Below are positions 46,801 to 58,949 of a stretch of 64,000 nucleotides of DNA, one piece after another. Source of the DNA: Mastigias papua (Eukaryota; Cnidaria; Scyphozoa; Rhizostomeae; Mastigiidae); contig OZ025268.1 in assembly GCA_964019165.1 (NCBI GenBank), positions 2,533,501 through 2,597,500 of the forward strand, read 5' to 3'. The first letter of the stretch is position 1. Every line of letters starts with the position of its first letter. The translations under genes were made by a program, and so were the position numbers. Below the pieces are notes generated by a model. That model had not been told where the DNA came from. It was given only the letters and a program-made list of their open reading frames with translations, and did no database searches.

Positions 46801-49800
46801 TCTCACTATATGAGCCTAGGGAGTAAAAATATACATAGTAAGGAAGTAAAGTTTAGAGGACCCCATGAAAATCACTTCCAAGTGAACGGGGCCTCCTCTT
46901 GAAATATCTGTATTATTATTTTTATTATTTTAAAGTAAAAATATATACAGGATTCAAACACATCCGGCCCAATATTTTTTCCTGACTTTTTCCGACTCAT
47001 TTTCTTGAAAATGAACGTGTCTTTCCAGACTACAGATCAGAAATACATAATATTTTTTCTGATCGACTGTTGCTACAAATGATGCGACCGACGGACCCAT
47101 CTGTTAAAATTTAAAACTAAGTAATTGAGCATATTTTTCGAATTTGGGTAAGAAAAGGATGCTCCCAGCTCAACTGGAACAAAAAATGTAACAAACTGTG
47201 CAATGCGTGTAGTTATCTATTGGGTTCCAAACAATTTATCTGCATGGATGATAAAAATTCCTGAATTTTCCTGACTTTTCCTGAGTGTCGTTAAAAACAC
47301 AGTTTTTTCCTGATTTTCCCTGACCGTATGAGCCCTGTACATAGAATATGACAATGATGATGATGATGTCGATAACTGGTTATGATTACAATGAGGAAGA
47401 ATGATAAAGACGATAAGGACAGTGCTGATCAAGATGATAATCACGACGACAGGGTAATTATTCTGATGGTGAAGATGATAATAACAATAAAAAAGGCTCC
47501 TGCAGTTTGAAGATATCAAGAACTTACTTCTGTGAAGAAATTTTGCTAAATCGTCTTCTTGTAGTGTCTATGGAGAGAAAAATTCAGGTTTAATCCTTCT
47601 TTCCTTGGCTTGATGAAGGTAATGATCATTGCTTCAAATATTTCAGAAGAAAAAACTTCAAATATGTCAATGGAAGAAAACTTCCTTTCATAGTTGGGAT
47701 GCAAAGGATTTTTCCGATTAAACACTAGTTGAAGCTAATGAGACAAAGAAGAAATAAAGCAAAGCAAATAATGCGCCTGAAGGATAGAAATAGGGTTGAA
47801 GCATACTGTAAAAGTTATCATGAGAAGTCACTGGAAAGTCCAGGCCTGGTAGTTAAGTAGTAGGCATATGTTTGATACAGGGGACAATGACTGAAACCAT
47901 CAGCTCTCAAATCTTGACATATCAGCAAAACAATTAATACATATTTTAATATAGTTAGCTATTATAAAGGAAACCTCTACCAAACGCAGTATTCTTCTAT
48001 CTTTATTCATTGAGCAAACCCTACACATTTGAGTGAACTTTCAACTAAAGACTTGGGCTCCTTGTAAAGCATTTCATAGGACAGAATCATGGATGTGGAA
48101 AGAATCTCATACGATATGCCATTAGAGAGCATTATGCTCAAATAATTTCAGAACAACTTAACTAACCATAGAAAGATCCAGTCCTGTGAAATCTGGTAAA
48201 TCAGAAGAAGTTTTTAACTCCTCCCCTTCATGTTTTGCTATGTATCTCTCACTCTCATTCACATCTGAAACGAGCACAAAGATTCAGTCTCTAAATGCCA
48301 AATGAATGCAGGAGCATCCGCCAATATGAATTGAATGAATGGCAACTTTGCATGGCATTTAAGACACATACAACGTAAAGATGGCCCTCTCCAAAGAAAT
48401 AAAAGAAACAAACAAAACATGCCAAAATTCCCAGGACACTCTAAATGCCTTCCAAATTGCTCGTGAAGAAAGGCTTCAAAATTATCATGTCTCCAAATGC
48501 TCTTTCTTTTCTTAACAGTATGGATCAATAACTCCTAAACTTCACAACCTCATGATGGTAATCTGTGACTAAACCATATGCAATTGTATGGTCTCTCCAC
48601 TTAAAAACATCAAGCCTGATTCTGATGAAGACATGAGGAAGTTCATTACAAAGAGATTAATAGAAATTACATTATAATTGAGATACTACCTTATGTTCTA
48701 CCATAGAAATAAAAATATGGTCTAATTCAGGATTTTGGACTTTGAGACTAACTTTTTACTTTAAAGCTATATACAAATTTGTGCTTGTTCAGGCAAGGTA
48801 CTTGTAAAGCACCTAGATATAGAGAGACTTGCATCTTCATGCTTAATATTCTCATTCATAAGTCTACATTATAGAGGTTACTACACTTGGAAATTGATGT
48901 GTTCAGCTGGCACTTTCTGAAAGTCTTCCAACATTGATCCCTTCAAACACAGAGACCCATTATGAATCATTCAGGGAATAAGTAAATTTTACCAACCTTT
49001 ATTATCAAGTTTAACAATGCTAGGTAAATTGCGAATAACTGTAGATCGATAATTCTCCACCATTGTGCATGGATTTTCTGTTAACCATACTACTTTTAGC
49101 TGAGGTAAATGCCTCAGGTAAACAAGTTCACTTATGTTTGATATGCAATTCTTTCGAAGATAAATTTCTTTCAATTTTGGACCTATATTGAAAGTAGAGA
49201 CAATTTAAAGTTTAGACAATTAGTTCTAAAGCTAATGAATCTGTGCCAAACTGAATAGTTGACTTCTATGTACAGAGCATGCAAACATTTAAGGGATGAT
49301 TTCTAAAGCACCAGAGATCAGCAGTATGAAATATATCCATATCAAATGCTATTTAACATTCACATCAAATCCTGTGGTTTTTGGACTCTTCCCTTCTATT
49401 GAGGGGCACAAGTAATAGCAAACAATGGATTAATATATTCTTGACATAGAAAACTTAAGGAAATTTTAGTGCTTGCTAATCTTCTGATCTAGAGAATATC
49501 AATAATAGTATGAGCTACTACCAATTGAAAGAAAAATTAACTTTATATCTAAGAAAAGTCAATCTGCTAAGGAATTTGAGTACAAATAATCAACAATAAA
49601 AGTGCAATGATTGCTTACAGTATGAAATGTCCTTCAATGTAGAAATACTGTTTACACTAAAATAAAAAAAACAAAGACTAAAGAAATAATTTAACATTTA
49701 GTGAGGGGCATAGGTCATAGTGAGCAGGCCTGCCAAGAAGGGGGAAGGTGGGGCAGATTACCTAAAGCCCTGAACCTGAGAGGGGCCCCCAAAAGCTATG

Positions 49801-51161
49801 AAGTGATTCTTTGGTGAGTTATAAATTTCAATATGATATCATGAGTTTCCCATGTTCTCCACTTGCCCAGCCCCCATACAAGCTCTCAGTGAGTCTGATA
49901 ATGAGTCAATATTCATTAAAAACACACATAGCAACATCAACCAATGAGCTTGGTTTCCATGAGGTCACCAACTGTTGCTACCTGTCACTGAATTAGAAAA
50001 TGTTCTAACTCAGTGACAGGTAGAAACAGCTCAGCAACACTGAAACATTATGGAAACAAGACTTCCTGAAGTCTGGTGACACCTAGTGACATTTTTTTGC
50101 AGAATACCATCGGCATTTCAAATTTTGCAGTAGCACTAAGCACAAATTCTTTAAATGTAGCAACAGGCAGCAACAGTTGGTGACCTTATGGACACCAAGC
50201 TTAAAGCATACTAGCAAAATATAAGTATATGGACAATAAGATTTTATTGCAATTCAAAACAAGATAATGCTAGAAGATCTTATGTCAAAATGAATGAAAT
50301 TCTGGCAGTTCAATTGATCAATGATTAAATAGAAAATTGGCATGGAAATAAGCAAAATATAAAGAATAACAATATGAAGTTCAGTTTTAAAAACTCAAAG
50401 TTTCAGTGCAAAGATACCTAAGATTCAGAACTTCTAAGTTTGGCATCTTTTTCAGAATTGATATCTGAAAATTCAAAGTGAGATATGTCAAATCATTTAC
50501 CAGGAAGAAACCACTATGTTTGAAGCAACGATTTATCATCTGCAAGGGCAAATAACATTCATAATCTCAGTCTATGACATAAATAGGCATTAAATATTAA
50601 TAGTACTGTCCTAACTGATTTCTGAGAGAACAAAAATAGAACTTACATCATCAATGTCATTACCCCTGTAAATAAAGAGAAGAACACGCATATCAACACA
50701 GGTATTATAACAAAAAAATAATTAAAGAACATCATGACACAAATATAGTACGACAAAGATAAGATGCTTTACCAAAGTTCACCGAGACCACACTTAAATC
50801 GGTTACCAAGTACTTAAGTAGGCCTACTGCATAAAGGTGGCCTTCTGTTCAGTGATGGTGTGAATACATTAAGTAGTATTGATTGCTCTTCGTACCTAGA
50901 TCAGTTACCAAGAGAACCAATATCTCATTAGATCTTGTTGGTATGACATGACGCCAAAAATGTTAGATATGCAAGTGAATGTTGTGGTTTGACCATGCGA
51001 AACAGTTCAAACAGGAAGCGAAAGTAAATGCTTGCACAGTCCGTATCTATGACCTATTACATGAAAAAACCAATATCTTACCAACAATTTAAGTTTTTTA
51101 CATTCTTGAGAGAAGTTGCTCTTGCACTGGAGAGAACTTTGCTTTCTGTTAATTTCCCCAT
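43825..51161 (-). CDS. CFAP410: Cilia- and flagella-associated protein 410 (C21orf2), complete, 9 exons
   Basis: Leucine-rich-repeat protein of the ciliary base/axoneme; in vertebrates it partners with NEK1 and is needed for cilia. Exons in transcript order: 51082-51161, 50647-50665 (19 nt), 50418-50464, 49619-49656, 48997-49182, 48167-48264, 47528-47567, 46752-46792, 43825-43986. All phases agree, giving 236 residues (human 256). Seen: N-terminal SARATSLKNVKNLNCWGNDI, KKMPNLEVLNLSVNSISTL, KLKEIYLRKNCISNISELVY, LPQLKVVWLTENPC, YRSTVIRNLPSIVKLDNK (LRRs plus cap), then a low-conservation linker and the C-terminal helical domain MLLLNELDAEELQQVIEAAE, ending in an acidic tail DEDDEDGDE. The two linker exons (47528, 46752) rest on splice sites and phase rather than similarity. 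Divergent from CHPF. Confidence 0.92.
44980..45045 (-). ncRNA. Hammerhead-like motif, possible Penelope-type relic
   Basis: In CFAP410 intron 8, minus strand: CTGAGGA (45042-45036), a hairpin GGGAC-loop-GTCCC (45034-45019), GAAACG (45018-45013), then after about 21 bases CGTC (44991-44988). ACG could pair with CGT to form stem III with C as the cleavage position. CUGANGA, stem II and GAAA are the hammerhead core order, and Penelope-like elements carry such ribozymes. Against it: an extra U precedes stem II, so the usual G10.1-C11.1 pair is absent, and stem I pairs poorly. Confidence 0.3.
47345..47465 (+). repeat. Degenerate GAT-rich simple repeat
   Basis: ATGATGATGATG and spaced GATAA/GACGAT words in CFAP410 intron 7. 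The adjoining 47255-47335 has repeated CCTGA(A/C)TTTTCC words, also seen at 46978, which resemble a dispersed repeat in invertebrate genomes. Confidence 0.5.
49948..50201. mobile_element. Inverted-repeat element in CFAP410 intron 3
   Basis: GCTTGGTTTCCATGAGGTCA with CCAACTGTTGCTACCTGT on the left is the near reverse complement of 50157-50201. A shorter nested pair, CTACCTGTCACTGA and TCAGTGACAGGTAG, sits at 49978-50023. This looks like a MITE of about 254 bp. No target duplication was recognised, so the ends are approximate. Confidence 0.6.
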
Positions 51162-51583
51162 CGTCAAATTTTCATAACAACATAGATTTAGATTCCCGCC
51201 CAACGAAAGAGGAATCTTATAATAGCCTCTTTCTCATAGCAAGGCTCGTTGGGGAAGACCTATTAGAGGATTCCTTTCCTTGATCCCACGTGGCGTAAGG
51301 TGCTTGTTACCTGCAAGAACTACCATCATCAAGGATTACAAGTTGTGACGAGCCTATCATGGCATTGAATTGAACAAAGGGGCAAGTTACACTGACCTCT
51401 GTTAGATAAAAAATAGCAAATCCAGTATATCTACTGTAAGAAGGCTGCCAGGTCTCAAGAGGCAAAACGAATGTTGACACAGGCGCAGACTACAACGCCA
51501 TACCTGTGGCAGATACAGTTTATCAACAGGGCACGTAGAGGATTGTGAAGACACTAAAGCGGCTAGTACAAAGCGTCCCTATC
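51162..51583. promoter_or_regulatory. Divergent promoter region of CFAP410 and CHPF
   Basis: The two start codons face away from each other across 422 bases, so both promoters should lie here or overlap the first exons. No TATA box is evident; TCCCACGTGGC (E-box core CACGTG, near 51285) is the only notable site. Just upstream of the CFAP410 ATG is a minimal uORF, ATG-AAA-ATT-TGA (51175-51164, minus), ending two bases before the main ATG. Confidence 0.5.
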
Positions 51584-54500
51584 ATGTTCATAAACTTAGC
51601 AAGAGATGTTGGACAGCTAAGAGCGAAATCGATTCTCCCCATTATACTAGGTGTAAGCCTTGGCTTTGCCATATCAATGGTTTACATCCCAGTAGTTGAA
51701 CAATTGTGCCTCTCTGATCTCCAACAGTCTACGAATCCGGACCGGACTACATCAACAAGCAATGATATTATACCAACAAGTGTTCAGCAATATTTGGCAG
51801 GGAAATCAAACCCTACTAGCGCACAAGCAAGCTATATGCCGGTAACGCCAAAGAAAAGCCAGTTTAATTATGACTACAGACCTTACTTTGTCTACAGTGA
51901 ACTTGGATTTAGATTCAAACTGCTTGTTGCTGTTCTTACGTCTGAGAAAAGACTGGATGAATACGGCGTTGCAATTAACAATACATGGGCACAATCCCTA
52001 CCGAAAGTCGTATTCTTCACGCCTTATTCCAAGAACATTAACTTTCACGAGAAGTATAATCGTCATCTAAATTTGAAAGTAGTTCAGCTGCCAGATGTTG
52101 ATGAAGATTCTACTCGAGTTGATCTTATGTTCAAAATGTTTCAGTACCTGAAAGATCACTTCTCTCCCAACTATAATATGTTTATGAAGGTCGATGACAA
52201 CGCATACATTAACCCTGAACAACTGCTTGGCTTAGTTAACAACCTAAACGCCTCTCAAGATTTGTATGTTGGACACGCGAAAAAGTTTGAAGGAACATAC
52301 ACATTAGAGCGAAATGGAAATTGGAAGGATTGGACGGGAGACCACTATTGCTTTGGTGGGTCAGGGGTCATCCTTAGCAGGAGCACGCTATTGAAATTTG
52401 TTACAAATATAGATGCTTGCAAGGGTAGACGGTACAAGGATGAAAGTCACCAGTTAGAGCATTGTATCAGGAAAACTGTCGGAATTGGTTGTAAAAATAA
52501 TGAAGATGTAAGTATTAAATTGCACAAGAGCGTAGTTTGCCATTTGTTGGTACTGATAAGATAAATATATCCTATATTACAGTTAGCCTTCAAAAGTACG
52601 CTTCCTAAAAATGTAATCCTAGTCAGAGAGAGGCATTTATTGGGAAAAGATTTACTAGCAGAAAGGTCTGAACTAATCATACCTTAGTTCAAAGTGCAGT
52701 TGTAATCAATTTTTGCAGTAAAAAACATGATTTGGTGCAGTGGTAAACAATAAAAGAGTACAATAATAAAACCATTTAGCTCCTTTAGCATTGGTTCAGA
52801 CATCAATTGTGACATGAGTATCAATCACTAATCAGTGCTCAATCAATTGTAATCACTAATCAATGGTCATTCTATTTACTTTGTGGAAAAAAGGCATCGC
52901 TCACATGAAAAGCTAAAATGAAAGGTGGGGTGAAAAAGCCTGTCGTAAGGGGTCCACTCAATAATCCTTATATTGAACAAAATGTGAAGTTTTCCTTGTT
53001 ATTAAATTTGGAATTAAAATGCAGTAAAATCGGGATTTGAAATTACATATCTGGTAAGAGATGCTTTTACGATGCCTGGAGGTATCACAGAGAAGAGGCA
53101 TCATTTCACAACATCCTGAATCTTATCCAATCGAAACTAGAGATAGCTTTAAAGTGCATCACCTTCCTTTCTTCGTTTGCACTAGGTTCAAGAAGCTATA
53201 CAAATAAATACAGAAGAAGATGCATACACTGCTGAGAAAATCAAGGAAAGTCTTCGCTTGAGAAGAGCAGCAGTTCTCTATCCTGTTCACTCAAGCAATC
53301 AAATTGTAAAAATACACAAGTTCTTTACATTGGGTATAGCTAAGCAGACTTTCGCTGACATACGTAAACTGCAAACAGACATACAAAAAACAATTCCGTA
53401 TCTTCCACCAGGTAAGTATTTGCAGCGCCATGAAATATAACCTTTCAACTATTAATCGAGCCACATCTAAGTTGCCTCTCATCTCTGCTGAGCCTATGCA
53501 GTAGCGGATCCAGAAGGGGGCCGGTGGTCACGCCCACAAACAACAAGAAATCAACATGGTATTACAATACCCTATTGAGTCAACATATGATTTTGTCCAG
53601 TAGACCCTCTCCAATGATCCATGTCAGATCCACAACTGAGCCTATGTTATGCACGAAAAATGTAAGAAACTAAGAAATGAAAGAGCAAAAAATCTAGAAA
53701 TTAAAAAATCAATTAATGCAATGATAAGTTCATAAAAAGTGGCATCTTTGAAGGATAGGGGCTTGTTTACATCAAAATTTGTCTGATATAATAAAGTTAA
53801 TACTGAAGTTTCTTTGAAATGTTGCTTTGTTTGATACGACAGGTTGTGGAATTGTAAGGAGAAAATGCCCCATGACTTTGCTAGGAAAATCTTAAAATCA
53901 AGCTTGAAAACTCGTTGAATGGTCGTCTCCTTGAAATATTTCAGGTGTCCCAGAAAAGGTGTTACGATGGCCAATAGGATTTACTGACCCTTTCAAGCCA
54001 AATGGCCGATTCGAAGTGATTCACTGGAGATATTTTGATAAGAAGAACATCTATGGTGACGTGGACTCTGAGCCGGTAACAAAGATCTCTGGTGCTGATA
54101 GAAAAGACTTAGATGAGATTTTTAAAACTGCGTCTTCCGTTTTAAAGAAAGAAATGAAACATCTTAAAGATAGTGACATTGAATTGAGAACAGGATTTAA
54201 AAGACACGATCCCAAACGAGGTATGAGTTGTATTTCTTTAGTTGTAAACTCTAGATCTAAAGTAAATGCACTGATCTTCAGCAGATAAAAGAATTTCACG
54301 AGGTTGTTGGATCACTGTCCGAATGCATGATTATGATAAAATACTTCTCGGAAAAGCGGGAACGCTCTTTTAGCATACTGAAAGCTTTTTTCATCCAATA
54401 CTTGTCTGGAGTATGAAAGGTCCGATAGTGATCGAAAGGTGGACCGGAATATATAACCAGATGCGGATATATTAACGTGACAACGTGGGTTTTTATAGAT

Positions 54501-57500
54501 TTATATGTATTTCAGTTCCCGTATTCTCTGACGAGTGTCTTACGAAGAAGTTTTCATCATACTAATAGAACATCCTCTTCTTTTTCGAGCAATTGTGGAA
54601 TTTTGCCGTGCCAACAAGCTATTCACCTGCTCATGATACTATAGATTGTTAATAGTTACATGGGCATAGAGTCATTAGAGTTTCACCAGATGATGCCCAT
54701 AACAAGGAAACCTGGCGAGTACAAGAATTTGCAGCAGCGATCCCACATCAAAATGGGATAAGTTAGAAGATGAAGAAAAGACTATGGAGAGTTATAGAAA
54801 AAAGAGCTGCACTGAAACTAGATATTCTTTTAATTTGAAAATTTCATTAGATTTGAACAACTGAATTTCATACACAATCCTGACTCGACGTAATAGTTGA
54901 GGAATTGGAAATAGTTTTATTGCAGCACGAAAAAGCGGCACCATATTTTAGTCATACTGAAAAGCATTTTTTTCGTTTGACACTCGTTAGAGTATGCAAC
55001 GTCGGATAGCGACCGAACTCTGACAGTTTTGAACGAAAAAAGCTTTCAGTATGACTAAAACATGGTGCCGCTTTTTTTGTGCTGTAGTGAAGTTCTATAG
55101 TGCCAGCAGACTTTTCACAAATAGTTTTATCGGTTAAGCGAAAAATAAGTAAAGAGTCTTCATAAACCCAGGAAAAGATCAGCCGTAAAGAAATTAGTGG
55201 CTAGAGCAGCATCAAAACAAATGAAAACACAGATGGCAGGCGGACAACTAAGACCTTTTTAGAGTATGGGGTCTAATCAACAGAAAAGGGCAAACTAAAT
55301 ATTTTCTAACGAGAATGTGTCTTGAAATCATATTTCTCAGGTTCTGAAACAAAAGAAATCGTACGGGAAGATGCAGGATTTCGTTACTTTCATGTGCAAC
55401 AAAGATTTAAGCATGTCTACTTAACAAAAATACTATAAACAGTTTCAAAGTTCTTCATGATAAAGGGCACTGTTACCTTCTTGAGGAAACGTAGTTGCGT
55501 GCCTGAATGGAGCATGTTTCTTCCTTCTTTAGCATTCTTTTCTGCTACGGCTAGCATCTGAGATGTTAATTTGTTTGGTTTCATTCAGGGTCCGAATACA
55601 TTTTGGATTTCTCTATTGAGAAATCAGATTCAACTTCTGTGACAAGAAGGATCCATCTCTTGCGTCCATTTGCCAAGGTTGAGGCATTGTCAATGCCGCC
55701 AGCAACAGAACAAAGAGGCATTCATCTGGTGCTACCTGTATTAAGGCAAGATTATTTCACATTTCTATTCCATACCAGTACGCCGAAAAATGAATGAAAA
55801 GAGGGCAAGAAGCTTTTATGTTTTATTGGTTTGTTCATAGTTGCATTATACATCTGCCGCCTGAGAAGCTTCTAGCGTTGAAGTGTAGAGAAGGTAGAGG
55901 TTGTTTTGGAAGGCCTATAGGCTCAAAGTCTTCAAGAGCATGTTCCAAATTGTTTAATGTGATTAAAGAGAAAAATCCCTAAATGAAGACATGATTAGAA
56001 AATTTAGATAGGTGCAAAGCAAAAACTTTTTTATGGGCAGGGGCGTACTTACGTAGGGGGTGTGGCAGTGCAACACCCTTGACCTTTCACAGAATCGTGT
56101 CTTGTTGGTAATTACTTGTCAGTGATTAATTTAGTAACTTCAAAAGTTATTGAGCATATTGAGACATCTCGAGACATCTTAAGACATTTGACAGTAAACC
56201 ATTCGGTAATGAACGAGCTTGTCGGTAGTATGGCATTATGGCGATTTGTTCAAACCTTTCGTGAAATTCTTTAGCTACGTAAAGATAATAATAACATATC
56301 ATGTTTAAAGTGGGTAGCTTTTGACAACCGGTATATACAGTTCTTTACATCTCCCCCTCCCCTACTCAAGAGTCCTTCGGCAATCCACAGTTTATAGGTA
56401 CAGATTATAAGTGTGATAAGGGAGAAAATGCAATGTAATAAAAAAAACATTATTTGGGGAGAAAGCCTAAACTCACTCTTGCCATGACTACTTCCTTGTT
56501 GTCTCCTCATCACATCGAGTTCGGTGCGTCTATGAGGAAATTTAGAGTTTAAATCGGAGTTCGTTGAGTCTTCTCCAATTAATGTTTCTGCACATCAGCA
56601 AAACACATTTTGCATCATAAAACATGGCTTGTTCACTCACTTAAACCATTGCTAATAACTATTGCAGAGAGGATACGCCCAGCTTCGAGAGATTTTTGCA
56701 GATGTACAAACGGGTTTGTTTGCAAACTGGAGAGAATGTTGTACTTTTAACTGTGTTCATCAACATAAGAAAAGCCGGCGATGAAGAATTTGCTATGGAG
56801 GATCCATTCAAAGCAGCGAAAAATTTAATAGCAAGGTGAGTTGTGAACCCCGCTGCTTAGCATCAAATTACGTAAGCTTCATTTCAGTCGATAGCATTTG
56901 AAATTTGAAATTATACATCTCGCTAATTCTAATTAACAGGCAATGTATGACTGCCATGTCTGCATATAATATAATATATTGAAGCTAAATCTACATAGAG
57001 TAAAGAGAGTAATATGTAATGCAGAGAACACGAAGAAGTAAGCAAATTGAGAAGAAATGTAAACTCAATTGGAAGTTTAATAGATTTTAGTGGGGAAATC
57101 ACACTGGCCACATTTTTGCTGTCAGTTCAACAAGTTGCCACAGCCATAATGTCACTAGCATATTGAGAGTTGTTCCCCAGATACTGTATTATTATCTTCT
57201 CGATACTTTCGACAGAAGACACTTAGTTCTTCTTACGTATGAAGTTGCTTCCATACGATTTTTAGAATTATTAGAAACCTTGATGAGCGAGGATAGAATT
57301 ACTTCAGGCCACACCAGGTATGTTACTCCAAAGGGGCTTTCAGAGATCGAAGTAGGTAGAATGATTTTTAAAAATTGCCATCAAAGCCTATTGTTCAAGT
57401 TAAATCAAATTAATTCCATAGGCTGGATGACTTTTACCAATGATCACTAATTTTGCAAGGCGCAACTCTAAGCTTTGGAAACTCATGCAGAAGTTAACCT

Positions 57501-58949
57501 TTGCATTAAGTTCTATAATAATTGATTTTCCATTTAAGATATAAGCACTCATACATGTGGGCACAGCTACCATGGCTGCAAGTTGGAGTAAAACAAGCAT
57601 CTCCTACTCTAATTATGGACATTGTCTCGATGAAACTTGCCTCAAATGCGCTGATATTCCTCGTTGGCCTAGATATCGATTTTACAATAAACTTCTTGAA
57701 TCGCTGCAGGGTTAATGCTATAAATGGAGTACAGGTATATGGATTTTATTATCATCTGACAGTACCTTACAAGTATTCGGCAAAGTCTTATTCTTTTTCT
57801 TTCTTATCTACCGTCAGGCCTGCCTACCATTCCCTTATTCTCGAATTAGACCAGTGCATCCGAGTGCATCGTTCACTTTGCGCATCTCGTTCCCTTCTGG
57901 CTCATTGATTTTAGCCTTCTGAAATTGGGCTCAGTCGTTTTCTTTGAGAGCAGAACTAAAGGTCGACCATCTGTTAAACTCAAATCTACTTGGAATTTTC
58001 ACCTTTAACCAATCGAAAAGTCAGAAAAGGAATGGTGCTTTATTCATCTATATCATTTGGATCTTACGTTTGAAAATCAATAAAATTCCTTGCTACAAGT
58101 AATAGCCATAATGGAGCAAACAATGTAATATATGGTATAATAGTCAAATAAATTTTGCTGCAGTTCAATATACCTTTACGCCCTCAAGTCTTTAGCTTAA
58201 TGCTGTGTGTAAAAGTGGAGTATGATTCCTCTTGGCCTGTAGCAGAATCCGGCATTTACTTCTTGCTGCGGCCATGATACTATGAAAATGCTGTTTTTCA
58301 GAAGAGTGCATTACCATCCGCTTATATACAGCAGTACTGATCACAACTTCTTGTGGTCTCATCTTAAAAACCACTCTACCTAGAAAGGTAAGATTAACCC
58401 TAACTGCAAGCTGGACACTCTGGTGAGAGAGAATTGAGTGACAGAGAAGCCCATGCGTATGCTTACTAATTCACAAGTTCCTTACTTTAGTCGGATAATC
58501 TCTCTTAAAGTCTTTACTTCTTCAATCATCTTCTTCAATTTTAGGTCTTCTTTCCCATACCGTTCATGGAATACGACCCAGATATAGTTTTCAAAGGCCG
58601 ACAGAAGCCAACTTTTGTCGATGTCTACAGAGATAATGGCGCCTGGGACACCAGTACCAATAATGTTGGCTGCTACTGCAATCGCGATTACAAAGAGCTG
58701 CGAATGCAAGATGATGACTTTCTCGACGAAAATCAGAGCAAATACTCATTTGTAATCGACGTATTCCAAAGGTCAAAACTATCAGTTTTCCGTGCCGTTG
58801 ATTCCGAGCTTAGAAGGAGATATACTCCATCGAACTGTACAGAAGCGTTAGACAAGAATTCTTGCTATGAAGCAGCATCAAAACACAAAGCATCAAAGCC
58901 GCAATTGGCGAAGCATTTCTTCAGCAAAGAACTGAACGTCGCTTTGTAG
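51584..58949 (+). CDS. CHPF: Chondroitin polymerising factor (CHPF/CHPF2 type), complete, 7 exons
   Basis: Golgi type II membrane protein of chondroitin chain elongation; family members pair with chondroitin synthase. Exons 51584-52507, 53186-53411, 53945-54220, 55589-55745, 56668-56835, 57539-57734 and 58545-58949 join to 783 residues (human CHPF about 775). Seen: membrane anchor at residues 16-37 (SILPIILGVSLGFAISMVYI), then a beta-3 fringe-like domain with KVDDNAYI near 204 and CFGGSGVILSRS. The C-terminal CHGN domain begins near IHLVLPVLRED and FERFLQMYKRVC, with VGLDIDF near 625, FLNRCRVNAINGVQ and FFPIPFMEYDP. The C-terminus has NVGCYCNRDY and VFRAVDSELRRRY, which match CHPF and not CHSY1/3. 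The GWGxEDVD catalytic motif of active synthases is absent, as expected for CHPF. Intron 4 is GC-AG (see findings). The ATG at 51584 precedes the anchor; a GTG further 5' was rejected. Confidence 0.93.
53499..53638. mobile_element. Short hAT MITE with 8-bp target duplication
   Basis: 140 bp in CHPF intron 2. The left end CAGTAGCGGATC and right end GATCCACAACTG are inverted copies at 9 of 12 positions. The flanks are perfect 8-base direct repeats AGCCTATG (53491-53498 and 53639-53646), the duplication size of hAT elements. No coding capacity. Confidence 0.85.
54332..54440 (+). mobile_element. Diverged half copy of the 54921-55086 foldback element
   Basis: AAAAGCGG, TTTTAGCATACTGAAAGC, GAGTATG, GTCCGATAGTGATCGAA appear in the same order and spacing as AAAAGCGG, TTTTAGTCATACTGAAAAGC, GAGTATG, GTCGGATAGCGACCGAA in the left part of the intact element. 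No matching right end was found. Confidence 0.55.
54921..55086. mobile_element. Foldback MITE with long terminal inverted repeats
   Basis: About 45 bases at each end are inverted copies: TGCAGCACGAAAAAGCGGCA on the left and, on the right, the reverse complement of TACAGCACAAAAAAAGCGGC, both continuing through the CATACTGAAA region. It is 166 bp in CHPF intron 3. Target duplication not clear. Confidence 0.75.

Noticed and set aside
50799..50915. Two GTTACCAAG words in CFAP410 intron 1 as RFX X-boxes of a ciliary gene
   Set aside because: Only one half-site of the GTNRCC-N-RGYAAC consensus is matched in each.
56040..56105. Transposon end beginning CAGGGGCGTACTTACG in CHPF intron 4
   Set aside because: It resembles a DNA-transposon terminus, but no partner end or target duplication was found.
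58164..58277. Possible CHPF exon after a CAG acceptor, open for 37 codons
   Set aside because: It would continue in phase from exon 6, but the translation does not match the family, while the exon at 58545 (FFPIPFMEYDP) does. An alternative terminal exon cannot be excluded.
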